DNA of 64,000 bases from an uncultured Oscillospiraceae bacterium (GCA_947626315.1 CANQRQ010000004.1:60730-124729); one strand, 5' to 3'; numbered from the stretch's first letter, positions 1-9,120 are shown. The notes: a model not told the origin generated them from the letters alone. Numbers and translations: made by a program.

Positions 1-821
1 AGAAACAGGGCGGTCACAGTCAGGTCAAAGACCACGGCAGTCAGGTCAAAGACGCCGTTGACAAAGCTCTCGAACCGGGCGAAGAGGGAGAGCGTTGTCA
101 TCACCCGGGGCAGCAGATTCTCAAAGGAGCTGATGTGGAAGAAGTACGCCGCCATGACCGCCAGCATCAGCACGATGCCCAGAAGGTAGGCCAGGTTCTC
201 GTTCTTGGTTACGAAGCGGACCAGCACGCACAGCAGGAGGATCAGCACCGTCAAAGCCAGAATGGAGCCGAAGGCGGTGGCGGAGACGTACTCCGACAGG
301 CTGACGCTGAAATAGTTGAACAGCATCAGCGCCATGCTCAGCCCGGCGGCCAGACCCTGGTTGTCCGTCAGGGAGGAGACAAAGACGCCCAGGGCGATCA
401 AGGCCGCCCCCATCAGGAAAAAGGCGAAGATGGAGCCGTAGGCCGCCGGCAGGTACACGTCCCCGAAGCGGGAGAAGATCAGCGGGTACAGGGAGACGAT
501 GCACAGGGGGACCAGATATACCGTCAGCAGGGCCAGATACTTGCCCAGGATCACCTGGGTGGTACTGATGGGCAGGGAGTACAGAAGCTGGTCTGTCTTC
601 TGCCGCCGCTCCTCGGAGAGCACCCGCATGGTGAGGACAGGCACGATAATGGCCAGCACCAGGGAGCAGTACTCCAGGACGAACTCAAAATTGCTCACCG
701 CCGCCTGGATGTTGTACCGCAGGGCCCCCAGGCCCACGAACATCAGCAGGAAGGCCCCGAACACGTAGGCCGTCAGGGAGTGAAAATAGCTGCGCAGTTC
801 ATGCTTCAGCACTGCCGTCAT
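1..821 (-). CDS. ABC-2 type exporter permease, C-terminus cut by the window edge
   Basis: Integral membrane subunit of an ABC exporter. 273 codons are readable from ATG at 821, and the frame stays open to the left edge, so the protein is incomplete. The N-terminus (MTAVLKHELRSYFHS) followed by a hydrophobic segment, and a conserved stretch reading RQKTDQLLYSLPIST, are typical of the ABC-2 / gliding-type (GldF-like) permease family. About six hydrophobic segments are visible. The start lies inside the last 23 nt of the upstream ATPase gene, so the two are translationally coupled and should form one transporter. The substrate cannot be told from sequence. Family assignment is firm, substrate unknown. 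Confidence 0.8.
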   Translation of the reverse strand, partial: MTAVLKHELRSYFHSLTAYVFGAFLLMFVGLGALRYNIQAAVSNFEFVLEYCSLVLAIIVPVLTMRVLSEERRQKTDQLLYSLPISTTQVILGKYLALLTVYLVPLCIVSLYPLIFSRFGDVYLPAAYGSIFAFFLMGAALIALGVFVSSLTDNQGLAAGLSMALMLFNYFSVSLSEYVSATAFGSILALTVLILLLCVLVRFVTKNENLAYLLGIVLMLAVMAAYFFHISSFENLLPRVMTTLSLFARFESFVNGVFDLTAVVFDLTVTALF

Positions 822-1776
822 GATTCTGTCCCTCCTTCCCCTGGGCTTCCTTTTCTGTCAGCTCAATGAAAATATCCTCCAGATTGGCCTTCCGCAGCCC
901 GATCTCCAGCAGGGCGATCCCCCTCTCCGCAAAGGCGAAGAACAGGCGGCGGGAGACGTCGTAGAGCTCCTCTTCGGCGCCGATGCGCGCCTCGGTGAGG
1001 CCGGGGCTCTTCTCCTGCAGGTCCAGGGGGCTGACGCCCTCTGTCTGCACCAGAATGTCCACCACCACGTCCTGGGGCGCGTCGGCGGTGAAGACGATCT
1101 CGTTGGAGGTCATGCGCCGTTCCAGATTCTCCGGCGTGTCAAAGGCCACCAGCTTCCCCTTGGAGAGGATCAGGATCTGGCCGCAGATGGCCTGCACCTC
1201 GGAGAGGATATGGGAGCTGAAAAGCACCGTGTGGGTCTTGCCCAGCTCCTTGATCAGGTCCCGGATCTCGATGATCTGCAGAGGGTCCAGGCCCACGGTG
1301 GGCTCGTCCAGGATGATCATCTGCGGGTCCCCCAGCAGGGCCTGGGCGATGCCCAGCCGCTGCTTATAGCCCTTGGACAGGGCGGCAATGCGCCGGCCCC
1401 GGACGTTTTCCAGCCCCGTCTGCCGGAGCACCTCTCCGATCTGCTCCGTGAGGGCCGGGCCCTTGAGACCCTTGGCCTCGCCCACAAAGCGGAGATACTC
1501 CAGCGGCGTCTCGTTGAGATACAGCGGCGGCTGCTCCGGCAGGTAGCCGATCAGCCGCTTGGCCTGGTTCGGCTCCTGAAAAATGTCATGTCCGTCGATA
1601 CGGACGTGCCCCTCGGTGGCCGACAGGCAGCCGGTCATAATGTTCATGGTGGTGGATTTGCCCGCCCCGTTTGGGCCCAGAAAGCCGTAAATCTGTCCGG
1701 GCTGAATGGTAAAGGACAGGTCAGACACCGCCGTTACGTCTCCGTAGCGCTTGGTCAGATGCTCTACTTCGATCAA
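799..1776 (-). CDS. ABC transporter ATP-binding protein
   Basis: Nucleotide-binding subunit that would power the adjacent permease. It has a Walker A motif GPNGAGKST near residue 35, an ABC signature read as LSKGYKQRLG, and Walker B/D-loop IILDEPTVGLDP, followed by a C-terminal extension of about 100 residues as in export-type ATPases with accessory domains. I place the start at TTG 1776 because AAAGAAGGAGGG lies just upstream. A longer frame to 1797 would translate the ribosome-binding site itself. 325 aa. It overlaps the permease by 23 nt, implying a two-gene operon. I saw no convincing promoter in 1777-1900. Confidence 0.88.
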   Translation of the reverse strand: MIEVEHLTKRYGDVTAVSDLSFTIQPGQIYGFLGPNGAGKSTTMNIMTGCLSATEGHVRIDGHDIFQEPNQAKRLIGYLPEQPPLYLNETPLEYLRFVGEAKGLKGPALTEQIGEVLRQTGLENVRGRRIAALSKGYKQRLGIAQALLGDPQMIILDEPTVGLDPLQIIEIRDLIKELGKTHTVLFSSHILSEVQAICGQILILSKGKLVAFDTPENLERRMTSNEIVFTADAPQDVVVDILVQTEGVSPLDLQEKSPGLTEARIGAEEELYDVSRRLFFAFAERGIALLEIGLRKANLEDIFIELTEKEAQGKEGQNHDGSAEA

Positions 1777-1901
1777 GGATATCCCTCCTTCTTTCAAGCT
1801 TTCTATACTATATGGCGGAAAGCTGAAACATCCCTTAAAAAGTTGTGAGCAAATTATGAAGAATCGCCCCGCGGGAGGGCCGAAGGTCCCGCGGCGGCGG
1901 C

Positions 1902-1930
1902 TTGACAGAACGGGCCGCGCGTGGTATCAT
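1902..1930 (+). promoter_or_regulatory. Sigma-A type promoter for the thrS leader
   Basis: TTGACA at 1902-1907, a 17-bp spacer, and TATCAT at 1925-1930. It would start transcription just ahead of the T-box leader. Confidence 0.75.
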
Positions 1931-1936
1931 GATAAA

Positions 1937-2177
1937 ACAAATCGGCAATGACGGAGACCACGCCGCCAAGTCCACCCAGAGAGGGGCGCGCATGCTGAAA
2001 GCGCCCTGTGGAGAAGGCGGAGCCGTGACCGCTCCCGAGCCGCCGGGGAAAGAACCCGGCCGGGCTCTCCCGTTACAGAGAACGCGAGCGACGGCCCTTT
2101 GGGCCGTAAGCAGGGTGGAACCGTGAGATAAGGCAATTATCCCACCCCTGATCATTCAATCAGGGGTGGGTTTTGTT
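1937..2177 (+). promoter_or_regulatory. T-box riboswitch leader of thrS
   Basis: A tRNA-sensing leader between the promoter and thrS. The diagnostic T-box core AGGGTGGAACCG is at 2112-2123, just upstream of a strong intrinsic terminator at 2141-2170. T-boxes upstream of aminoacyl-tRNA synthetases read through when the cognate tRNA is uncharged. The downstream gene implies threonine sensing. An ACC triplet at 2028-2030 could be the specifier, but I have not folded Stem I, so that assignment is tentative. Confidence 0.9.
2141..2177 (+). terminator. T-box controlled intrinsic terminator
   Basis: A perfect 12-bp stem (2141-2152 pairing with 2159-2170) with a 6-nt loop, followed by TTTTGTT. Its 5' arm lies 17 nt downstream of the T-box core, as expected for the terminator/antiterminator switch of this leader. 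Confidence 0.9.
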
Positions 2178-2208
2178 GTCCCCGCCCCGGAAAACGGAGG
2201 AGAAGAGC

Positions 2209-3960
2209 ATGGACGAGAAAAAATTCAGTTTTGAAAACCCGGAATTCAAGAACACCTACCGGCACACCACCAGCCACATCCTGGCCCAGGCCGTCAAGCG
2301 CCTGTACCCGGAGGTAAAGCTGGCCATCGGCCCCGCCATCGAAAACGGCTTTTATTACGACTTTGACGCCCCCTTCCCCATCACGCCGGAGATCCTGGAG
2401 GCCCTGGAGGCGGAGATGCGGAAAATCTGCAAGGAGAAGCTGAAGCTGGAGCGCTTTGAACTGCCCCGGGAAGAGGCCATCCGGTTCATGGAGGAGCGGC
2501 AGGAGCCCTATAAGGTAGAGCTCATCAACGACCTGCCCGAGGACGCGGTGATCAGCTTCTACCGGCAGGGCGAGTTCACGGACCTGTGCGCCGGCCCCCA
2601 TCTGGACTCCACCGGCCGGGTCAAGGGCAACGCCATCAAGCTCACCTCCTGCACCGGCGCCTACTGGCGGGGGGACTCCAACCGGAAGATGCTCCAGCGG
2701 GTCTACGGCACCTGCTTTATGAAAAAGGAGGAGCTGGACGGGTATCTGGCCCTGATCGAGGAGGCCAAGAAGCGGGACCACCGGAAGCTGGGCAAGGAGC
2801 TGGGCCTGTTCATGTTCGCCGAGGAGGGCCCCGGCTTCCCCTTCTTCCTGCCCAAGGGCATGGTGCTGCGCAACACCCTGATCGACTACTGGCGGCAGGT
2901 CCACAAGAAATACGGCTATGTGGAGATCTCCACGCCCATGATCCTCAACCAGGAGCTCTGGCACCGGAGCGGCCACTGGGAGCATTATAAGGACAACATG
3001 TACACCACCGTCATTGACGGGGAGGACTATGCTATCAAGCCCATGAACTGCCCCGGCGGCATGCTGGTGTATAAGAGCGAGCCCCACTCCTACCGGGATC
3101 TGCCCATGCGGGTGGCGGAGCTGGGCCTGGTGCACCGGCACGAGCTGTCCGGCGCGCTGCACGGCCTGTTCCGGGTCCGCTGCTTCACCCAGGATGACGC
3201 CCATATCTTCATGACCTGGGGGCAGATGAAGGACGAGATCAAGAACGTCATGCGGCTGTTTGACGAGGTGTACTCCGTCTTCGGCCTGCGCTATAAGATC
3301 GAGCTGTCCACCATGCCGGAGGACCACATCGGCGAGCAGAAGGACTGGGACTTCGCCACGGAGACCTTAAAGGAAGCGGTCACCGAGGTGGGGAAGGACT
3401 TCGAGATCAACGAGGGCGACGGCGCCTTCTACGGCCCCAAGCTGGACTTCCACCTGGCGGATTCCCTGGGCCGCACCTGGCAGTGCGGCACCATCCAGCT
3501 GGACATGCAGATGCCCGAGCGCTTCGAGTTGGAGTATGTGGGCGAGGACGGGCAGAAGCACCGGCCCGTGATGATCCACCGGGTGGTCCTGGGCTCCATC
3601 GAGCGCTTCATCGGCGTGATCACGGAGCACTTCGCCGGGGCGTTCCCCCTGTGGCTGGCCCCGGTGCAGGTGCGGGTCCTGCCGGTCACCGACCGGGCCT
3701 CCGGTTACGCCGATCAGATCGGCCAGGCGCTGGACAAGGCCGGCTTCCGGACGGAGGTGGACCACCGCAGCGAGAAGCTGGGCTATAAGATCCGGGAGGC
3801 CCAGGGGCAGAAGATCCCCTACATGGTGGTAGTGGGCGACAAGGACATGGAGAACGGCACCGTCTCCATCCGCGCCCGCAGCGGCAAGGATCTGGGCGCC
3901 ATGAGCCTGGAGGCCTTCCAGGCGCTGCTGAAGGAGGAGACCGAGGCCAAGACCCGGTAA
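2209..3960 (+). CDS. thrS: Threonine--tRNA ligase lacking the TGS domain
   Basis: Charges tRNA-Thr in the cytoplasm. 583 aa, starting at ATG 2209 after GGAGGAGAAG. The frame could open earlier, inside the T-box terminator, but has no ribosome site there. The protein begins almost directly at the second-additional (editing) domain, whose HTTSH motif is near residue 19. Then come the class II catalytic core with a TSCTGAYWRGD segment and motif 2, and the C-terminal anticodon-binding domain. Most bacterial ThrRS are about 640 aa and carry an N-terminal TGS domain of about 60 residues, which is absent here. It stands alone under its own T-box. Identity is secure. Confidence 0.97.
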   Translation: MDEKKFSFENPEFKNTYRHTTSHILAQAVKRLYPEVKLAIGPAIENGFYYDFDAPFPITPEILEALEAEMRKICKEKLKLERFELPREEAIRFMEERQEPYKVELINDLPEDAVISFYRQGEFTDLCAGPHLDSTGRVKGNAIKLTSCTGAYWRGDSNRKMLQRVYGTCFMKKEELDGYLALIEEAKKRDHRKLGKELGLFMFAEEGPGFPFFLPKGMVLRNTLIDYWRQVHKKYGYVEISTPMILNQELWHRSGHWEHYKDNMYTTVIDGEDYAIKPMNCPGGMLVYKSEPHSYRDLPMRVAELGLVHRHELSGALHGLFRVRCFTQDDAHIFMTWGQMKDEIKNVMRLFDEVYSVFGLRYKIELSTMPEDHIGEQKDWDFATETLKEAVTEVGKDFEINEGDGAFYGPKLDFHLADSLGRTWQCGTIQLDMQMPERFELEYVGEDGQKHRPVMIHRVVLGSIERFIGVITEHFAGAFPLWLAPVQVRVLPVTDRASGYADQIGQALDKAGFRTEVDHRSEKLGYKIREAQGQKIPYMVVVGDKDMENGTVSIRARSGKDLGAMSLEAFQALLKEETEAKTR

Positions 3961-3972
3961 AAAGCAAAAAAA

Positions 3973-4002
3973 GCACCCGGCGGAAATAAATCCGCCGGGT
4001 GC
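3973..4002. terminator. Left hairpin flanking repeat copy A
   Basis: A 12-bp perfect stem (3973-3984 with 3991-4002) downstream of thrS. It is preceded by an A-rich tract, so on the minus strand it reads as hairpin plus T-tract and can end leftward transcripts. Nearly the same hairpin recurs at 4161-4185 on the other side of the repeat. Confidence 0.75.
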
Positions 4003-4160
4003 AGACTGTAGACAAACAGAAGAACTATGTATAAGCATGCAGGGGGAGAGGGCAGAGAGGGGGCGGGAGCCCCCTTTCAGCGTTCAATCTATTCTTATCC
4101 AAGAGCATTTTTGAATGCTCTTGGATAAGGTCAAGGTGAAGACACTTTGTCTTCACCTTG
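4003..4160 (+). repeat. Dispersed structured element, copy A
   Basis: One of four related copies (also 20788, 29446 and 44085). It starts AGACTGTAGACAAA, then a G-rich run at 4042-4067 fitting the G-quadruplex pattern that overlaps a short GGGGGC/GCCCCC hairpin (4059-4074), then a conserved TTTCAGCGTTCAATC, then a long perfect hairpin at 4094-4129 and a second at 4131-4161. No reading frame is conserved between copies. It lies between convergent thrS and the 4257 small gene. I do not recognise the family. Confidence 0.9.
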
Positions 4161-4185
4161 ACCCGGCGGGAATAATCCGCCGGGT
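4161..4185. terminator. Right hairpin flanking repeat copy A
   Basis: A 9-bp stem (ACCCGGCGG with CCGCCGGGT), nearly identical to the hairpin at 3973-4002, followed by a T-rich stretch on the plus strand. Together the two look like one bidirectional terminator duplicated on each side of the element. Confidence 0.6.
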
Positions 4186-4256
4186 GTATTGTTCATTTGT
4201 CAGGCTTTTGCGGCTTGCGCCGAGTGAAAAACGGAGCCTTTACTGGGAAAATAGGC

Positions 4257-4424
4257 TTAGTGCCGGTCAAAGGAGCTGCCGCAGAAGAAGTCGACCTCAG
4301 GACCCCACCAACGCAGAGCGGCCGCGGTGCGGAAGAAAGTAGGATCGGTGCCGAAGCAGCGGAGCATGGAAGAGTTGGTGTTGTTGGTACGGGTTTTGTC
4401 GTTGGAAAATACGGAACGCTTCAT
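4257..4424 (-). CDS. Unrecognised small protein, 55 aa
   Basis: A short gene of unknown function. ATG at 4424 is preceded by AAAGGAGAACACCACT, a strong ribosome-binding site at good spacing, and the frame runs to TAA at 4257. The product starts MKRSVFSNDKTRTNNTNSS, is rich in Asn/Thr/Ser near the start and aromatic near the end (RWWGPE, VDFFCGSS), has two Cys and no membrane segment. It lies 89 nt beyond the HAAS/DUF4097 gene on the same strand and could be the last gene of that operon. A TATAAA-like box near 4477 could also give it its own promoter. I recognise no family. The case rests on the ribosome site and an uninterrupted frame. Confidence 0.55.
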   Translation of the reverse strand: MKRSVFSNDKTRTNNTNSSMLRCFGTDPTFFRTAAALRWWGPEVDFFCGSSFDRH

Positions 4425-4513
4425 AGTGGTGTTCTCCTTTCAAAAATTTCAAAAAAACATCTATGGTTTTGGGTTTTATAGTAACCGCGCAAAACGCGGG
4501 AACTAACGGGGGT

Positions 4514-5719
4514 TCAGCGCTTTTCCAGGCTGATGTCGCCGCTGACGGTGGTCACGCTGCAGGCGCAGCTGCCGCCGTCAGGCGCCGGGCAGACGGGAAA
4601 AGCGGTCTCCACGCTGCCGCTGACGGTGCTGAGCCGCAGGGCAGGGGGCGCTTCCGGCAGGCGGAGCAGGCAGTCCCCGGATTTGGAGGAGACGCTCAGC
4701 CGCGCCGGGAGCGTTTCGGCCTCCAGCCGGAGGTCACCGCTGATGGAGGAGCAGACGGCCTCCCTGGCGGAGCCGGTGAAGGCGATATCGCCGCTCATGG
4801 TGGAGGCGCTGAGGCTGCCGATGCGGCCCTCCAGGTCCAGGTCGCCGCTGACGCTCTCCAGGCTGGCGCTTTCCGCGCCGCCGGACCACTGAACGTCGCC
4901 GCTGACGGTGGTCAGGGTCAGCCGGGAGCAGGAGGCCAGCTTGCCGGAGATATCGCCGGTGGCCGTCCGCACTGAGACGCTGCCCAGACGGCAGCCGCCG
5001 TTCAGCTCCACATCGCCGTTGGCGGTGTTGACGCGGATAAAGTCCCAGTCCCGGCAGGGGAGGCAGAGCTCCACATCCGAGGAGCTCAGGCCCCGGCGGA
5101 AGAGAGAGGAGGAGCTGGCCGTGCGGCCCTGGCGGATGAAGAGGGCGCCGTTCTGATCCCGGCTGACCTCCAGTTCCTCCACGCTGCCGCTGAAGAGCAC
5201 CTGATCCTCCGCCGATTCGGAGAAGAGGAGCTCCACGTCTCCGTTGACCAGCTGGATGTCCAGGCCCCGCAGCCCCTCCGCGGAGGAGGGCGTCTCCGGG
5301 GAGAAGGTCTCCCGGCTGTCCGCCCAGCCGGGGGCGTCCGTGTTGGTCCGGAAGACGGGATCGGGCCTGCCGGCCCGCAGCCGCTTGGCCGCTTCGTCGA
5401 TGGCGCTTTTGGTCCGGTCAAAGACGTTCTGGGTGATCTCCTCCATGTCCCGGGTCAGCTGGTCGAAGGGCCCGTCGGCACGGGACTGCTCGGGAGAGAG
5501 GCCGTTGAGGTAGTTGACCAGCTCCGTCACGTCCCCCAGGCCGTTGAGGGCGGCGGCAAAGGCCGCCTGCCGGGCCATACCCGAAGCCAGATTCTCCTGA
5601 TAGCGGAGACAGAGGTTGTCGGACAGCTCCTCGATCAGGTCCGCTTTGGCGGCGCTGTCCGCCGCCTGAGAGAAGCGGTCCGCGATCTCGGCGGTGAAAC
5701 GGGCTCTGATTTCATCCAT
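4514..5719 (-). CDS. HAAS-like / DUF4097 beta-repeat protein
   Basis: Function not established. 401 aa from ATG 5719, chosen because GGAGG lies 8-12 nt upstream. The N-terminal 85 residues are helical (motifs EELSDNLCLRYQENL and GLGDVTELVNYLNGL), like the HAAS/DUF1700 domain that commonly accompanies PadR regulators. A charged linker follows. From about residue 180 come roughly nine short repeats built on T/S-x-S-GD (TVSGDVQ, SVSGDLDLEG, TMSGDIAF, SISGDLRL), the DUF4097 right-handed beta fold. No signal peptide or membrane segment was seen. It lies 5 nt after padR and is co-transcribed with it. PadR-HAAS-DUF4097 groups are common in Firmicutes and often tied to envelope stress, which is inference here. 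Confidence 0.82.
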   Translation of the reverse strand: MDEIRARFTAEIADRFSQAADSAAKADLIEELSDNLCLRYQENLASGMARQAAFAAALNGLGDVTELVNYLNGLSPEQSRADGPFDQLTRDMEEITQNVFDRTKSAIDEAAKRLRAGRPDPVFRTNTDAPGWADSRETFSPETPSSAEGLRGLDIQLVNGDVELLFSESAEDQVLFSGSVEELEVSRDQNGALFIRQGRTASSSSLFRRGLSSSDVELCLPCRDWDFIRVNTANGDVELNGGCRLGSVSVRTATGDISGKLASCSRLTLTTVSGDVQWSGGAESASLESVSGDLDLEGRIGSLSASTMSGDIAFTGSAREAVCSSISGDLRLEAETLPARLSVSSKSGDCLLRLPEAPPALRLSTVSGSVETAFPVCPAPDGGSCACSVTTVSGDISLEKR

Positions 5720-5724
5720 GGCGT

Positions 5725-6069
5725 TCAGGCCTCCTCGTCGTAGTCCACAGAGAACAGGGCGTCCAGCAGGGCGCGGGTGATTTCCCAATCCTTCACGCTT
5801 TCCTCCCACTGGCGGCGGCCGGCCTCCGTGATGGAGTAATACCGGCGGCGGGCCCCCGGCCCGTCCTCGCCCCAGTAGGAGCGGATGAAGCCATTCTGCT
5901 CCAGGCGCTTGAAGGCGGTGTACAGGGTGGCCTCTTTGAAGCCGTATTCCCCTTTGGTCCGCTTCTGGACGCTCTTGTTGATCTCATAGCCGTAGCTGTC
6001 CTTGCGCATGAGCAGCGTGAGAATGATGGTGTCCGTGTTGCCCCGCAGGGTATCGGCCGTGATAGACAA
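5725..6069 (-). CDS. PadR-family transcriptional regulator
   Basis: Winged-helix repressor, 114 aa. The PadR core is clear: RGNTDTIILTLLMRKDSYGYEI, then KEATLYTAFKRLEQNGFI, the recognition-helix region, then RRRYYSITEAGR. I start it at TTG 6069 because AAGGAGG precedes it by 8 nt, which gives the usual family length. The frame continues upstream across the promoter, so longer versions are not credible. It probably controls itself and the downstream DUF4097 gene, since a long inverted repeat covers the promoter at 6167-6195. The inducing signal is unknown. Confidence 0.9.
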   Translation of the reverse strand: MSITADTLRGNTDTIILTLLMRKDSYGYEINKSVQKRTKGEYGFKEATLYTAFKRLEQNGFIRSYWGEDGPGARRRYYSITEAGRRQWEESVKDWEITRALLDALFSVDYDEEA

Positions 6070-6130
6070 GAGCGTTTCCTCCTTCCCGGAAGCAGGCGGC
6101 CCCGGAGAGGGACTGCCCCGCATGAGATGC

Positions 6131-6201
6131 AATACCTCAACAGGCGAAGTATCCTTTACGGTTGCCAGTATAACACGAAGTACATCGCCTGTCAAGGTAT
6201 T
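6131..6201 (-). promoter_or_regulatory. padR promoter inside a long inverted repeat (probable PadR operator)
   Basis: On the minus strand, TTGACA (6190-6195), a 17-bp spacer and TATACT (6167-6172) form a consensus promoter. Two 21-bp arms at 6131-6151 and 6181-6201 are inverted repeats with three mismatches. The distal arm overlaps the -35 box and the proximal arm lies downstream of the -10, so a dimeric repressor binding both would block transcription. That PadR itself binds is inference from its position. Confidence 0.75.
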
Positions 6202-6307
6202 ATCGGTGAAAAAGCAAAAAATTTTTTCAGGCGGCGCGCGCCATTTATCAAAGTCCACAAGAAGGGGGGATAAGGAGGGGGAGCTCCTTTTATAAATTCC
6301 ACAAAAC

Positions 6308-6389
6308 ATTCATAAAAGTGCATATTATAGGGGATATTACTTGACAAATTCTGAATATAGGCCTATAATCAGCGCATAAAAATTCATGC
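6308..6389 (+). promoter_or_regulatory. argG promoter with two ARG-box-like sites
   Basis: TTGACA at 6341-6346, a 17-bp spacer and TATAAT at 6364-6369 make a perfect consensus promoter. Two AT-rich partial palindromes of the ARG-box type flank it: 6308-6325 (ATTCATAAAAGTGCATAT) upstream and 6372-6389 (GCGCATAAAAATTCATGC) over the likely start site. ArgR/AhrC repression of the arginine operon is the expected reading. Confidence 0.75.
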
Positions 6390-6451
6390 CGTCCGCATAG
6401 GGCGGCAGAAAGCCGGCCGCGGCGGAAACAGCGGCAGAATGGAGAACGAAC

Positions 6452-7669
<1,218 letters not shown>

Positions 7670-7686
7670 ATGCGATAAAATACCGT

Positions 7687-7714
7687 CCTGCACGGGCTTT
7701 TCAGCCCGTGCAGG
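7687..7714 (+). terminator. Hairpin between argG and argH
   Basis: An 11-bp perfect GC-rich stem (CCTGCACGGGC, pairing with 7704-7714) with a 6-nt TTTTCA loop. No proper T-tract follows (AATTCTGCT), so it may be a partial terminator or an mRNA-processing barrier that lowers expression of argH onward. Confidence 0.55.
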
Positions 7715-7743
7715 AATTCTGCTGATATCGGAGAAGATCATTT

Positions 7744-9120
7744 ATGGCGAAAATGTGGGCCGGAGTCACGGCCGGAAACACCGATCAGACCGCGGACGCC
7801 CTGAATTCCTCCATCGCCTTTGACTGCCGGATGGCCCGGCAGGATATCCAGGGCAGCATCGCCCACGCCAAGATGCTGGGCGCCCGGGGGATCCTTCCGG
7901 CGGAGGACGCGGAGACGCTGGTAAAGGGCCTGGAGGAGCTGCTGCAGGACCTGGCGTCCGGGGCGCTGGAGATCGACATGAAGAGCGAAGACATCCACAT
8001 GTTTGTGGAGCAGGAGCTGACCAGGCGCCTGGGGGACGTGGGCAAAAAGCTGCACACCGCCCGCAGCCGGAACGACCAGGTGGCCCTGGACCTGCGCCTG
8101 TATCTCCGGGAGGAGATCCGGGAGACGGAGGGCCTGGTCAGGGACCTGATGGCGGCCCTGCTGGAGCAGGCCAAGGCCCACAAGAGCGACATTATGCCCG
8201 GCTATACCCATCTCCAGCGGGCTCAGCCCATCAGCTTCGGGCACCATCTGCTGGCCTACTGCATGATGCTGCAGCGGGACCTAGGCCGCCTGGAGGACAC
8301 GAAAAAGCGGATGAACGTCTCGCCCATCGGCTGCTGCGCCCTGGCGGGCACCACCTATGACACGGACCGGCGCATGGAGGCGGCGCTGCTGGGCTTTGAC
8401 GAGATCGCCCTGAACAGCCTGGACGGGGTGTCGGACCGGGATTTCTGTCTGGAGCTGCTCAGCGCCCTGTCCGTTTTGATGATGCATCTGTCCCGCCTGT
8501 CCGAGGAGCTGATCCTCTGGGCCAGCTGGGAATTCAAATTCATCGAGCTCTCCGACGCCTACACCACCGGCTCCTCCATCATGCCCCAGAAGCGGAACGC
8601 CGACATGGCCGAGCTGACCCGGGGCAAGACGGGCCGGGTCTACGGGGACCTGATGGGCCTGCTGACCACCCTCAAGGGCCTGCCCCTGGCCTATAACAAG
8701 GACATGCAGGAGGACAAGGAGGCGGTCTTTGACGCGCTGGACACGGTGAAGCTCTGCCTGCGGGTGTTCGCCCCCATGATCCGGACCATGCGGCCCCTGC
8801 CGGAGAATATGCTGGCCGCGGCCCGGGGCGGTTTCATCAATGCCACCGACCTGGCCGACTATCTGACCCGGAAGGGCCTGCCATTCCGCAGCGCCTACAA
8901 GCTCTCCGGCCAGCTGGTGGCCAAGTGCATGGCGGAGGGCAAGGTGCTGGAAGGCCTGAGCCTGGAGGAGTATAAAAGCTTCAGCCCCCTGTTTGAGGAG
9001 GACCTGTACCGGGAGATCGACATTCGGACCTGCATGGAAAAGCGGATCTCCGAGGGGGGCACCTCCCTTAAATCCGTGGAGGCGCAGATTGCCTATATAG
9101 AGGCGGTGTTGGACCAATGA
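7744..9120 (+). CDS. argH: Argininosuccinate lyase
   Basis: Splits argininosuccinate to arginine and fumarate. 458 aa. The fumarase/aspartase superfamily signature GSSIMPQKRNADMAEL is near residue 280, and TARSRNDQVALDLRLY lies near residue 110. ATG 7744 follows GGAGAAG. Its stop overlaps the argC start by 4 nt (ATGA), showing translational coupling. Confidence 0.97.
   Translation: MAKMWAGVTAGNTDQTADALNSSIAFDCRMARQDIQGSIAHAKMLGARGILPAEDAETLVKGLEELLQDLASGALEIDMKSEDIHMFVEQELTRRLGDVGKKLHTARSRNDQVALDLRLYLREEIRETEGLVRDLMAALLEQAKAHKSDIMPGYTHLQRAQPISFGHHLLAYCMMLQRDLGRLEDTKKRMNVSPIGCCALAGTTYDTDRRMEAALLGFDEIALNSLDGVSDRDFCLELLSALSVLMMHLSRLSEELILWASWEFKFIELSDAYTTGSSIMPQKRNADMAELTRGKTGRVYGDLMGLLTTLKGLPLAYNKDMQEDKEAVFDALDTVKLCLRVFAPMIRTMRPLPENMLAAARGGFINATDLADYLTRKGLPFRSAYKLSGQLVAKCMAEGKVLEGLSLEEYKSFSPLFEEDLYREIDIRTCMEKRISEGGTSLKSVEAQIAYIEAVLDQ

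Noticed and set aside
135..869. A 244-codon plus-strand frame at the left end
   Set aside because: The minus strand encodes an ABC-2 permease with clear membrane segments. The plus frame is its Gln/His-rich shadow.
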